In this document: in pieces, positions 13,271 to 27,160 of the stretch
Numbering within the stretch: position 1 is the stretch's first letter
How the letters are laid out: each line of letters opens with the position of its first letter
From: Onthophagus taurus
Taxonomy: Eukaryota; Arthropoda; Insecta; Coleoptera; Scarabaeidae
Direction: 5' to 3'
NCBI RefSeq assembly: GCF_036711975.1
Contig: NC_091968.1
Location: forward strand, 25,963,001 to 26,027,000
Length of the DNA stretch: 64,000 bases
Position numbers and translations under genes: made by a program
The notes under the pieces: generated by a model
Told to the model about the DNA's origin: nothing
Database searches by the model: none
The model's input: the letters and a program-made list of their open reading frames with translations, nothing else

Positions 13271-14335
13271 ATTGAATTAAATCATTTTTCGATTTTATTG
13301 ATGTAAATAGTTTTATACGATTAACTCTTCTTATATTTTAATAATTAAAATGAAGTTTTTTTTTAAATGATTAAGTCGTTTTTATTAAAATATACATCTC
13401 AAAAAAGTAAGGTTAGAATTAAAAATATACGTCAAAAAAATTTAATCTTCAAGTAAATAACTTAAAACTGAAATAGATCTCTTTATTAGATACATTATAT
13501 TAAAGAATAGTCTTTATATAAAAATAAGTTTCTTAGAAACTCAAACTCGTTTAATATTTCCATTTTAAAGCTTTCCGCGAGCATTTCAGCTTTGTCTCTT
13601 AATATTTTGAAAACTTTTTGTGATAAGAGATAATTCCCTTTGTAGAATAGCCTAAAAAGTAAACATAACCTAAAATTTCTTTTTAATTACAAATTTATAC
13701 TGTTTCTAACTGTAACAATAGTTATCTACTTTACCCACAATTCATCTTGTCACTGTGAACTTGAATTTAACCTCAATATCGAGACTTGATTTATAAAAAT
13801 TCAATGTTTAACAACAATTTTCTTTTAATAATATCAGGTTCATTCCAATTAACTAGTTAAGTTAATGTGAATATTGTATATGTTTTGCAAAGTTTTAATG
13901 TTGACGCGAGTTTAGTTTTTAAGTTTTTTATATACATTACTTTCAATGCTACTTTAACCTTAATTTTTTCTAATGTTACTATCTTATATTTTTGTACATT
14001 GTAGGGTCTAATCTACTGATGAAGGGCAAGGTCCGAAACCAGGTCTAAACGACAAATTAATAAATTTTCACCAAAGTATCATTACATAATTTTTCTTTTA
14101 AAATACTTTCATTTAAAAACTTAATGTGTTATTTTTTAATTTATTAATTATAAATTTAATGTAATTAATAAATTATTTACTTAATTTATTTAAAAATTAA
14201 TAATAACGTTTAATATGGCTAATTTGATTTGATCACTTTTAGGTTGGTCATAATGACCAACCTAAAAATGATTTGAGTTGTCAACAATAAACTGTCAAAA
14301 AAATTATGTCTTAACCTCACTTTTGGAATTAATAG
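13271..14335. other. Intergenic region, left copy of a local duplication
   Basis: No gene was recognised. Segments near 13610-13665 and 14100-14334 reappear near 14966-15020 and 15045-15252, just before TEX261, including TAGGTTGGTCATAATGACC and AAATTATGTCTTAACCTCAC. AATAAA-like hexamers near 13340 could end the ARHGAP19 transcript. Confidence 0.55.
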
Positions 14336-14612
14336 GTTTAGCCATACAATCCCTTTGATGTTAAACGCCGTAATTAATCCACAAGAAACCAAATCGTTAG
14401 TTAGTTCATTTAATAGTTGTTGGGGTTGGTTATTAGCGTTTGGTATAACAAAAAGTTTTTTGCTAATTCAAGAAGGAATTGGCCCAGAAGGTGCGTTTTT
14501 TATTTATGTGGGATTTATCTTTTTGGGCGCACTATTTATTCGGAGGTTTGTACCTGAAACTAAAGAAAAATCGAACGAAGAATTAATTACTCTTACCTAT
14601 TTATTGTTTTGA
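14336..14612 (+). pseudogene. Orphan last exon of an MFS sugar (trehalose-type) transporter
   Basis: After an AG at 14334-14335 the frame reads HTIPLMLNAV, NSCWGWLLAFGITKSF and, near the end, RRFVPETKEKSNEELI before a stop. The PETKxKSxEE ending is the classic C-terminus of SLC2/Tret1-type transporters, and the preceding segment matches the last two or three membrane helices. No upstream transporter exons exist between this point and the ARHGAP19 stop at 13270. It is therefore a gene fragment, probably carried in by a duplication or transposition. The frame itself is intact. It could be a live 3' exon only if an unusual upstream exon is spliced to it. Confidence 0.6.
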
Positions 14613-15273
14613 TGAGAAATTTGAGGTTATGTTTACTTAATTACTTAATTTCACCCAAGAATCGCAGCGTGCAAAATAATCAAGAATCATTATGTCGCTT
14701 AAAAATCAACGATTTTTTTTAATCGATTCGAAATGGCCCTAAAAACGTTAAAAATAAAAAAAAATTTAGAACATACCGAAAAATCACTTTAAAATTTCGA
14801 CGTGACGTCACAAGCAATGTTGCTATGCACTTTTGTATTAAACGTTAATTTCGTCGATTTTTAAGCCCTCAATTTACTTCAGAAGCTAATCGTGGAATAT
14901 AAACTGATAAACGGATCATATCGGAAAGATAATTTATAATAAAATACATATAATATAATAAAATAACTTTTTGTGATAATTTCCGTTGTAGAATAACCTA
15001 AAAAGTAAACATAACCTCAAAATTCTTTTAAATCAGTTTTTTATATAAAAACTTACTTGTGTTACAATTAATGTTATTTTTTTAATTTATTAATTATAAA
15101 TTTAATCTAATTAATAAATTATTTACTTAATTTATTTGAAAATTAATAAAATTAATTTGATTTGATCATTTTTAGGTTGGTCATAATGACCGTGAGTTGT
15201 CAACAATAAGCTGTCAAAAAAATTATGTCTTAACCTCACTTTTGGAATTAATATTTATTTAGAAACGTAAAAA
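14613..15273. other. Intergenic, right copy of local duplication and TEX261 5' flank
   Basis: 14640-14960 is unique non-coding sequence containing GACGTGACGTCACAAGCAAT near 14800. 14966-15252 duplicates parts of 13610-14334. The TEX261 promoter should lie in the duplicated part. Confidence 0.5.
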
Positions 15274-16072
<799 letters not shown>

Positions 16073-16204
16073 TTAAGAAAACTAAGTTATTTATTAAATT
16101 TTTCCTTTGTAAATAGTAGTTGTGGTTTGTACTGTTTATATAAATCAATAAAATTTGAAAAAAAATGGTTAAAAAAAAAAATCAAAGTTAACAAAGAAAT
16201 GAAA

Positions 16205-18077
<1,873 letters not shown>

Positions 18078-18414
18078 TTATTAATTCGAGGCAAGATTTC
18101 GATTTTGGTGGAGTTCGTTTCTTATTTCGTTTTTAATTTATTGCTATTTTTTTAAATTTACCCCAATTTCACACAAGTTGGCAGTTTTATCTTAACAACA
18201 AAATCCAAAAAAAGAATCGAGAACGAATTTACGATAAGAAAATAAACCTTAGTTTTTAAAAATGCTCGAATTTGTGTGAAAATTGTTGTTTTTTTTTGAT
18301 GATATACGTTTTTAGTTTTATAGTTTAATTTTTACTAAGAACGAATTGTATTAATAAACATGTTCGAGTTCAATACGATTTTTTATTTAAAAAAATTCTG
18401 TAAGGTTAATAAGT

Positions 18415-21400
18415 TTAACCCTTTGTGTCCGAAGGTACATTAAACTACCGGTAGTTTTAAACACATTTTAAAAAAAGCATTGAGTTTTAATTTAAAATAG
18501 GTCTCATTCCTCAATTTCAATAAATACGACTTCCAGGAATTTATAAATTAGCACCTTTTTTGACAATTTTAGGTTATACAAAAATCTAAGTTTTATTTCA
18601 ACATTTTTTTTCTCAATATTTTTCTAATCCAACCCAACAATTATTATACATCATTTTGAAAAGAAAGCTTTGAGCTTTAATTTAGAACAAGTTTTATTCC
18701 TTAATTTCAATAAACACGACTTCCAGGAATTTATAAATTAGCACCTTTTTTTGACAATTTTAGGTTATACAAAAATCTAAGTTTTATTTCAACATTTTTT
18801 TTCTCAATATTTTTCCAATCCAACCCAACAATTATTATACATCATCTTAAAGAGAAAGCTTTGAGCTTTAATTTAGAATAAATCTCATTCCTTAATTTCA
18901 ATAAATACGGATTCCAGGAAGTTTTAAATTAGCATCTTTTTTGACACTTTTAGGTTATACGAAAATGTAGGTTTTGTTTCAACATTTCTTTTCTCAATAT
19001 TTTTCCAATCCAACCCAACAATTATTATACATCACTTTAAAAAGAAAGCTTTGAGCTTTAATTTAGAACAAGTTTTATTCCTTAATTTCAATAAACACGG
19101 CTTCCAGGAATTTATAAATTAGCACCTTTTTTGACAATTTTAGGTTATACAAAAATCTAAGTTTTATTTCAACATTTTTTTTCTCAATATTTTTCTAATC
19201 CAACCCAACAATTATTATACATCATTTTGAAAAGAAAGCTTTGAGCTTTAATTTAGAACAAGTTTTATTCCTTAATTTCAATAAACACGACTTCCAGGAA
19301 TTTATAAATTAGCACCTTTTTTTGACAATTTTAGGTTATACAAAAATCTAAGTTTTATTTCAACATTTTTTTTCTCAATATTTTTCCAATCCAACCAAAC
19401 AATTATTATACATAATTTTGAAAAGAAAGCTTTGAGCTTTAATTTAGAACAAGTTTAATTCCTTAATTTCAATAAACACGGCTTCCAGGAATTTATAAAT
19501 TAGCACCTCTTTTGACACTTTTAGGTTATACCAAAATCTAAGTTTTATTTCAAAATTTTTTTTTTGAATATTTTTCCAATCCAACCCAACAATTATTATA
19601 CATCATCTTAAAGAGAAAGCTTTGAGCTTTACTTTAGAATAAATCTCATTCCTTAATTTCAATAAATACGGATTCCAGAAATTTTTAAATTAGCATCTTT
19701 TTTGACACTTTTAGGTTATACGAAAATGTAGGTTTTGTTTCAACATTTTTTTTCTCAATATTTTTCCAATCCAACCCAACAATTATTATACATCATTTTA
19801 AAAAGAAAGCTTTGAGCTTTAATTTAGAACAAGTTTAATTCCTTAATTTCAATAAACACGGCTTCCAGGAATTTATAAATTAGCACCTTTTTTGACAATT
19901 TTAGGTTATACAAAAATCTAAGTTTTATTTCAACATTTTTTTTCTCAATATTTTTCTAATCCAACCCAACAATTATTATACATAATTTTGAAAAGAAAGC
20001 TTTGAGCTTTAATTTAGAACAAGTTTAATTCCTTAATTTCAATAAACACGGCTTCCAGGAATTTATAAATTAGCACCTCTTTTGACACTTTTAGGTTATA
20101 CCAAAATCTAAGTTTTATTTCAAAATTTTTTTTTTGAATATTTTTCCAATCCAACCCAACAATTATTATACATCATCTTAAAGAGAAAGCTTTGAGCTTT
20201 ACTTTAGAATAAATCTCATTCCTTAATTTCAATAAATACGGATTCCAGAAATTTTTAAATTAGCATCTTTTTTGACACTTTTAGGTTATACGAAAATGTA
20301 GGTTTTGTTTCAACATTTTTTTTCTCAATATTTTTCCAATCCAACCCAACAATTATTATACATCATTTTAAAAAGAAAGCTTTGAGCTTTAATTTAGAAC
20401 AAGTTTTATTTCTTAATTTCAATAAACACGGCTTCCAGGAATTTATAAATTAGTACCTTTTTTGACACTTTTAGGTTATACCAAAATCTAAGTTTTATTT
20501 CAACATTTTTTTTCCCAATATTTTTCCAATCCAACCCAACAATTATTAGACATCATTTTGAAAAGAAAGCTTTGAGCTTTAATTTAGAATAAATCTCATT
20601 CCTTAATTTCAATAAACACGGCTTCCAGGAATTTATAAATTAGCACCTTTTTTTGACAATTTTAGGTTATACAAAAATCTAAGTTTTATTTCAACATTTT
20701 TTTTCTCAATATTTTTCCAATCCAACCCAACATTTATTATACATCATTTTAAAAAGAAAGCTTTGAGCTTTAATTTAGAACAAGTTTTATTCCTTAATTT
20801 CAATAAACACGGCTTCCAGGAATTTATAAATTAGCACCTTTTTTGACAATTTTAGGTTATACAAAAATCTAAGTTTTATTTCAACATTTTTTTTCTCAAT
20901 ATTTTTCCAATACAACCCAACAATTATTATACATCATCTTAAAGAGAAAGCTTTGAGCTTTAATTTAGAATAAATCTCATTCCTTAGTTTCAATAAATAC
21001 GGATTCCAGGAAGTTTTAAATTAGCATCTTTTTTGACACTTTTAGGTTATACGAAAATGTAGGTTTTGTTTCAACATTTTTTTTCTCAATATTTTTCCAA
21101 TCCAACCCAATAATTATTATACATAATTTTGAAAAGAAAGTTTTGAGCTTTAATTTAGAACAAGTTTTATTCCTAAATTTCAATAAACACGGCTTCCAGG
21201 AATTTATAAATTAGCACCTTTTTTGACACTTTTAGGTTATACCAAAATCTAAGTTTTATTTCAACATTTTTTTTCTCAATATTTTTCCAATCCAACGCAA
21301 CAATTATTATACATCATCCTAAAGAGAAAGCTTTGAGCTTTAATTTAGAATAAATCTCATTCCTTAATTTCAATAAATACGGATTCCAGAAATTTTTAAA

Positions 21401-24400
21401 TTAGCATCTTTTTTGACACTTTTAGGTTATACGAAAATGTAGGTTTTGTTTCAACATTTTTTTTCTCAATATTTTTCCAATCCAACCCAACAATTATTAT
21501 ACATCATCTTAAAGAGAAAGCTTTGAGCTTTAATTTAGAGTAAATCTCATTCCTTAATTTCAATAAATACGGATTCCAGGAATTTTTAAATTAGCATCTT
21601 TTTTGACACTTTTAGGTTATACGAAAATGTAGGTTTTGTTTCAACATTTTTTTTCTCAATATTTTTCCAAGCCAACCCAACAATTATTATACATCATTTT
21701 GAAAAGAAAGCTTTGAGCTTTAATTTAGAACAAGTTTTATTCCTTAATTTCAATAAACACGGCTTCCAGGAATTTATAAATTAGCACCTCTTTTGACACT
21801 TTTAGGTTATACCAAAATCTTAATTTTATTTCAACATTTTTTTTCTCAATATTTTTCCAATCCAACCTAACACTTATTATACATCATTTTGAAAAGAAAG
21901 CTTTGAGCTTTAATTTAGAACAAGTTTTATTCCTTAATATCAATAAACACGGCTTCCAGGAATTTATAAATTAGCACCTTTTTTGACACTTTTAGGTTAT
22001 ACCAAAATCTAAGTTTTATTTCAACATTTTTTTTCTCAATATTTTTCCAATCCAACCCAACAATTATTATACATCATCTTAAAGAGAAAGCTTTGAGCTT
22101 TAATTTAGAATAAATCTCATTCCTTAATTTCAACAAATACGGATTCCAGGAATTTTTAAATTAGCACCTTTTTTGACACTTTTAGGTTATACGAAAATGT
22201 AGGTTTTGTTTCAACATTTTTTTTCTCAATATTTTTCCAATCCAACCCAACAATTATTATACATCATTTTAAAAAGAAAGCTTTGAGCTTTAATTTAGAA
22301 CAAGTTTTATTCCTTAATTTCAATAAACACGGCTTCCAGGAATTTATAAATTAGCACCTTTTTTGACAATTTTAGGTTATACAAAAATCTAAGTTTTATT
22401 TCAACATTTTTTTTCTCAATATTTTTCCAATCCAACCCAACAATTATTATACATCATCTTAAAGAGAAAGCTTTGAGCTTTAATTTAGAGTAAATCTCAT
22501 TCCTTAATTTCAATAAATACGGATTCCAGGAATTTTTAAATTAGCATCTTTTTTGACACTTTTAGGTTATACGAAAATGTAGGTTTTGTTTCAACATTTT
22601 TTTTCTCAATATTTTTCCAATCCAACCCAACAATTATTATACATCATCTTAAAGAAAAAGCTTTGAGCTTTAATTTAGAGTAAATCTCATTCCTTAATTT
22701 CAATAAATACGGATTCCAGGAATTTTTAAATTAGCATCTTTTTTGACACTTTTAGGTTATACGAAAATGTAGGTTTTGTTTCAACATTTTTTTTCTCAAT
22801 ATTTTTCCAAGCCAACCCAACAATTATTATACATCATTTTGAAAAGAAAGCTTTGAGCTTTAATTTAGAACAAGTTTTATTCCTTAATTTCAATAAACAC
22901 GGCTTCCAGGAATTTATAAATTAGCACCTCTTTTGACACTTTTAGGTTATACCAAAATCTTAATTTTATTTCAACATTTTTTTTCTCAATATTTTTCCAA
23001 TCCAACCCAACAATTATTATACATCATCTTAAAGAGAAAGCTTTGAGCTTTAATTTAGAATAAATCTCATTCCTTAATTTCAATAAACACTGCTTCCAGG
23101 AATTTATAAATTAGCACTTTTTTTGACACTTTTAGGTTATATCAAAATCTAAGTTTTATTTCAACATTTTTTTTCTCAATATTTTTCCAATTCAACCCAA
23201 CAATTATTATACATCATCTTAAAGAGAAAGCTTTGAGCTTTAATTTAGAATAAATCTCATTCCTTAATTTCAATAAACACGGCTTCCAGGAATTTATAAA
23301 TTAGCACCTTTTTTGACAATTTTAGGTTATACAAAAATCTAAGTTTTATTTCAACATTTCTTTTCTCAATATTTTTCCAACCCAACAATTATTATACATC
23401 ATCTTAAAGAGAAAGCTTTGAGCTTTAATTTAAAATAAATCTCATTCCTTAATTTCAATAAATACGGATTCCAGGAATTTTTAAATTAGCATCTTTTTTG
23501 CCACTTTTAGGTTATACGAAAATGTAGGTTTTGTTTCAACATTTTTTTTCTCAATATTTTTCCAATCCAACCCAACAATTATTATACTTCATTTTAAAAA
23601 GAAAGCTTTGAGCTTTAATTTAGAACAAGTTTTATTCCTTAATTTCAATAAACACGGCTTCCAGGAATTTATAAATTAGCACCTTTCTTGACACTTTTAG
23701 GTTATACCAAAATATAAGTTTTATTTGAACATTTTTTTTCTCAATATTTTTCCAATCCAACCCAACAATTATTATACATCATCTTAAAGAGAAAGCTTTG
23801 AGCTTCAATTTAGAATAAATCTCATTCCTTAATTTCAATAAATACGGATTCCAGGAATTTTTAAATTAGCATCTTTTTTGACACTTTTAGGTTATACCAA
23901 AATCTAAGTTTTATTTCAACATTTTTTTTCTCAATATTTTTCCAATCCAACCCAACAATTATTATACATCATCTTAAAGAGAAAGCTTTGAGCTTTAATT
24001 TAGAATAAATCTCATTCCTTAATTTCAATAAACACGCCTTCCAGGAATTTTTAAATTAGCACCTTTTTTGACACTTTTAGGTTATACGAAAATGTAGGTT
24101 TTGTTTCAACATTTTTTTTCTCAATATTTTTCCAATCCAACCCAACAATTATTATACATCATTTTGAAAAGAAAGCTTTGAGCTTTAATTTAGAACAAGT
24201 TTTATTCCTTAATTTCAATAAACACGGCTTCCAGGAATTTATAAATTAGCACCTTTTTTGACAATTTTAGGTTATACAAAAATCTAAGTTTTATTTCAAC
24301 ATTTTTTTTCTCAACATTTTTCCAATCCAACCCAACAATTATTATACATCATCTTAAAGAGAAAGCTTTGAGCTTTAATTTAGAATAAATCTCATTCCTT

Positions 24401-25562
24401 AATTTCAATAAATACGGATTCCAGGAAGTTTTAAATTAGCATCTTTTTTGACACTTTTAGGTTATACGAAAATGTAGGTTTTGTTTCAACATTTTTTTTC
24501 TCAATATTTTTCCAATCCAACCCAACAATTATTATACATCATTTTAAAAAGAAAGCTTTGAGCTTTAATTTAGAACAAGTTTTATTCCTTAATTTCAATA
24601 AACACGGCTTCCAGGAATTTATAAATTAGCACCTCTTTTGACACTTTTAGGTTATACCAAAATATAAGTTTTATTTGAAAATTTTTTTTCTCAATATTTT
24701 CCAATCCAACCCAACAATTATTATACATCATTTTGAAAAGAAAGCTTTGAGCTTTAATTTAGAACAAGTTTTATTCCTTAATTTCAATAAACACGACTTC
24801 CAGGAATTTATAAAGTAGCACCTTTTTTAACAATTTTAGGTTATACAAAAATCTAAGTTTTATTTCAACATTTTTTTTCTCAATATTTTTCCAATCCAAC
24901 CCAACAATTATTATACATCATCTTAAAGAGAAAGCTTTCAGCTTTAATTTAGAATAAATCTCATTCCTTAATTTCAATAAATACGGATTCCAGGAATTTT
25001 TAAATTAGCATCTTTTTTGACACTTTTAGGTTATACAAAAATCTAAGTTTTATTTCAACATTTTTTTTCTCAATATTTTTTCAATCCAACCCAACAATTA
25101 TTATACATCATTTTGAAAAGAAAGCTTTGAGCTTTAATTTAGAACAAGTTTTATTCCTTAATTTCAATAAACACGGCTTCCAGGAATTTTTAAATTAGCA
25201 TTTTTTTGACACTTTTAGGTTATACGAACATGTAAGTTTTGTTTCAACATTTTTTTTCTCAATATTTTTCCAATCCAACCCAACAATTATTATACATCAT
25301 TTGAAAGAGAAAGCTTTGAGCTTTAATTTAGAATAAGTCTCATTTCTTAATTTCAATAAACACGGCTTCCAGGAATTTTTAAATTAACATCTTTTTTGAC
25401 ACTTGTGTTACTTATTTTCTAACGTAATAAAAAATGTATTATTTTTGTATTAACAATAAAAGTTTTTGTATACTGGATCATCACTAAAATATATCCCCCC
25501 TGAAACGGGGGATTGCATATTTTGCTAAAATTGATTTGACTTTTTGGGACACAAAGGGTTAA
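18415..25562. mobile_element. piggyBac-like nonautonomous element containing a satellite
   Basis: The left end is TTAACCCTTTGTGTCC (18415-18430) and the right end GGACACAAAGGGTTAA (25547-25562), a perfect 16-bp inverted pair. It includes the TTAA target duplication and CCC-type terminus diagnostic of the piggyBac superfamily. Almost all the 7.1-kb interior is a 190-bp tandem array. Unique end sequence is only about 40 bp at the left and about 150 bp at the right, the latter with CCCCCCTGAAACGGGGGATT. No transposase. It lies between the PABP gene and IFT46, ending 73 bp before the IFT46 ATG. Confidence 0.8.
18455..25400. repeat. Satellite array, unit about 190 bp, about 37 copies
   Basis: The marker AAAGCTTTGAGC occurs at 18664, 18855, 19045, 19235, 19426 and so on, a 190-191 bp period. 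Two main monomer types mix. Type A has ACAAGTTTTATTCC, CACGGCTTCC and ATAAATTAGCACC. Type B has TAAATCTCATTCC, TACGGATTCC and TTTAAATTAGCATC with GAAAATGTAGG. Larger blocks recur (for example about 19390-19780 resembles 19970-20340, and about 21480-21900 resembles 22430-23000), so copies arose by repeated block duplication. No open frame crosses a unit. Confidence 0.95.
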
Positions 25563-25584
25563 GGTTGGTAGTAAAAATCGATGT

Positions 25585-25598
25585 GTTGCTAAGATACC
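25585..25598 (+). promoter_or_regulatory. X-box-like RFX site upstream of IFT46
   Basis: GTTGCTAAGATACC matches the RFX X-box consensus RYYNYYWWRRNRAC at 13 of 14 positions (the penultimate A is C). It lies 38 bp upstream of the IFT46 ATG, inside the usual range for ciliary genes in nematodes and flies. Function is inferred from the motif and the gene it precedes. Confidence 0.5.
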
Positions 25599-25635
25599 AA
25601 AATCAAACATTTCAAACGTCAAATATAATAGCATC

Positions 25636-26727
25636 ATGCAAAGACAACATTCTTTTTCGATTTTAAACGATTCCAAAAAATCCTCAAAGAAAAATAACCA
25701 AAAAGAATCTTTAAGTGATTTTTTAAGTGACTCCGAAGAAGAAATTTCGATAGAAACTCCCGGAAAAGTACCCCAAATCCCCGACGTAACGGACGCTTTG
25801 AGCCATGTCAACGGAATACGGCAAAAAATTACAAGCGCCGGCCCCTCTTCCGATAGAAAAAGTTCAAATTTAAGCTCAGATAGTGATTCGGAATCGGACG
25901 AAAAGAAAAAGAACCTTCCCGGGGAGTATGACCCGAAAAATTTCGACGATTTAGACGTAAACGAGGAAGTTAGAGATTTATTTCAGTTTATTATTAAATA
26001 TACACCGCAAAATTTAAATTTGGATTTCAAATTTAAACCGTTTATACCCGATTATATCCCGGCCGTTGGAGATATCGATGCTTTTATTAAAGTGGTCCCA
26101 CCGCAACAAGGAATCGATGATGATGAGAAAAATGGAATTAAAACGGATCATTTGGGGTTAACAGTTTTAGATGAACCTTCAGCAGCACAAAGCGACCCAG
26201 CTTTGTTACATTTACAACTAAGAGCTTCTTCGGTTAATTCACAAACGGATCAAAAAGATATTGTTGTTAAATCAGTTGAGAACGTTGAAAAAAACGTTAA
26301 AGTTATTGATAAATGGATTAAAGATATGAACGATTTACATAAAAGTAAATCATCCCCTGTTGTTCGTTATTCAGAGTATTTATTAATTAATTAAACTTTT
26401 TTATTAAGTTTAAAATGATTTTTTTGTAGCCCAATGCCTGATTTGGATGATTTGATGGAACAATGGCCCGAAAACATCGACAATTTAATAAAAATCCAAG
26501 GAATACCCCACTTTTCAGCATTTGAAACATTAACTGAATACATCGACGTTATTTGTTGCATTTTTGATATCCCCGTTTATCAAAATCGATTGGGATCGCT
26601 ACATTTATTTTTTAGTTTATGCGCTGCCGTTAAAAACTCGCAAATATATCAAAGTTCCGTTTATAATGAAACTTTTTCTGATAATAAAACAATAAACGGG
26701 GAAAGTGACCAATTAGTTCTCGATTAA
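25636..26727 (+). CDS. IFT46: Intraflagellar transport protein 46
   Basis: Two exons, 25636-26375 and 26430-26727, give about 345 residues. The N-terminal 95 residues are Ser/acidic and disordered. The conserved core follows: GEYDPKNFDDLDVNEEV, IPDYIPAVGDIDAFIKV, LGLTVLDEPSAAQSDP, YSDPMPDLDDLMEQWPE and YIDVICCIFDIPVY with SLHLFFSL, all matching IFT46. IFT46 is part of the IFT-B core and carries outer dynein arm and other cargo into cilia (established). In insects such genes serve ciliated sensory neurons and sperm. The splice GA|GTATTT to TAG|C is inferred from the conserved PMPD join. The 5' flank is only 73 bp before the satellite-bearing element begins. Confidence 0.93.
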
Positions 26728-27160
26728 ATCAATAAATGAAGTTATAAAAAAACCTTGTTTGAGTTTTATTTATGGAAACTTTTTTAATAATAAAAATTAT
26801 TTTAATTTGCGGATAACGTTGTTGGCATTGATCCATGTTTTTGGCGCGATTAAAGGCCGTTCTAAAAATAATAATTTCGAAGGTGCGTTTATTTAGACGC
26901 GAAACGGCAAAAATCTTGTTGCTAAATCAGCTCTTTAATTTGATTCAGTTTAGGTGGTCTCCGAAAAAACCTCTAAATAATCAAATATTCCCCACCACGT
27001 TTTTGACGTTTTTCCCTTCTCCTTGCCGTCTTATTGGTTTTTGGGGCCGCGGTGCGCGTGTGATGACCGTTTATCGATCCGGTACCTTTAAATAATTTAA
27101 AGTAAAAAACCCCAACTTCACCAAAAGTGTCTTTTCAACTGAGAACAAAAAGTTTTCACC
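26728..27160. promoter_or_regulatory. Intergenic region, probable promoter of the next gene
   Basis: IFT46's poly(A) region (AATAAA near 26730) is followed by a locally GC-richer stretch near 27020-27080 with an inverted CCAAT-type TATTGGTTTTTGG and GCCGCGGTGCGCG. A frame open across 26835-27095 has no recognisable similarity. I read this as promoter and 5' UTR of the gene starting at 27161. Confidence 0.4.

Noticed and set aside
13990-14050. Possible LINE or SINE 3' end (CTGATGAAGGGCAAGG then TCCGAAACC)
   Set aside because: The motif recalls 3' ends of some retroelements, but there is no body, tail or target duplication to support it.
18455-25400. Regular repeats that could suggest a CRISPR array
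   Set aside because: Units of 190 bp are contiguous and homologous along their whole length, with no unique spacers, and the genes around are eukaryotic.
26835-27095. 86-codon frame before the unknown gene
   Set aside because: No family match, no splice context, and the position fits a promoter or 5' UTR.
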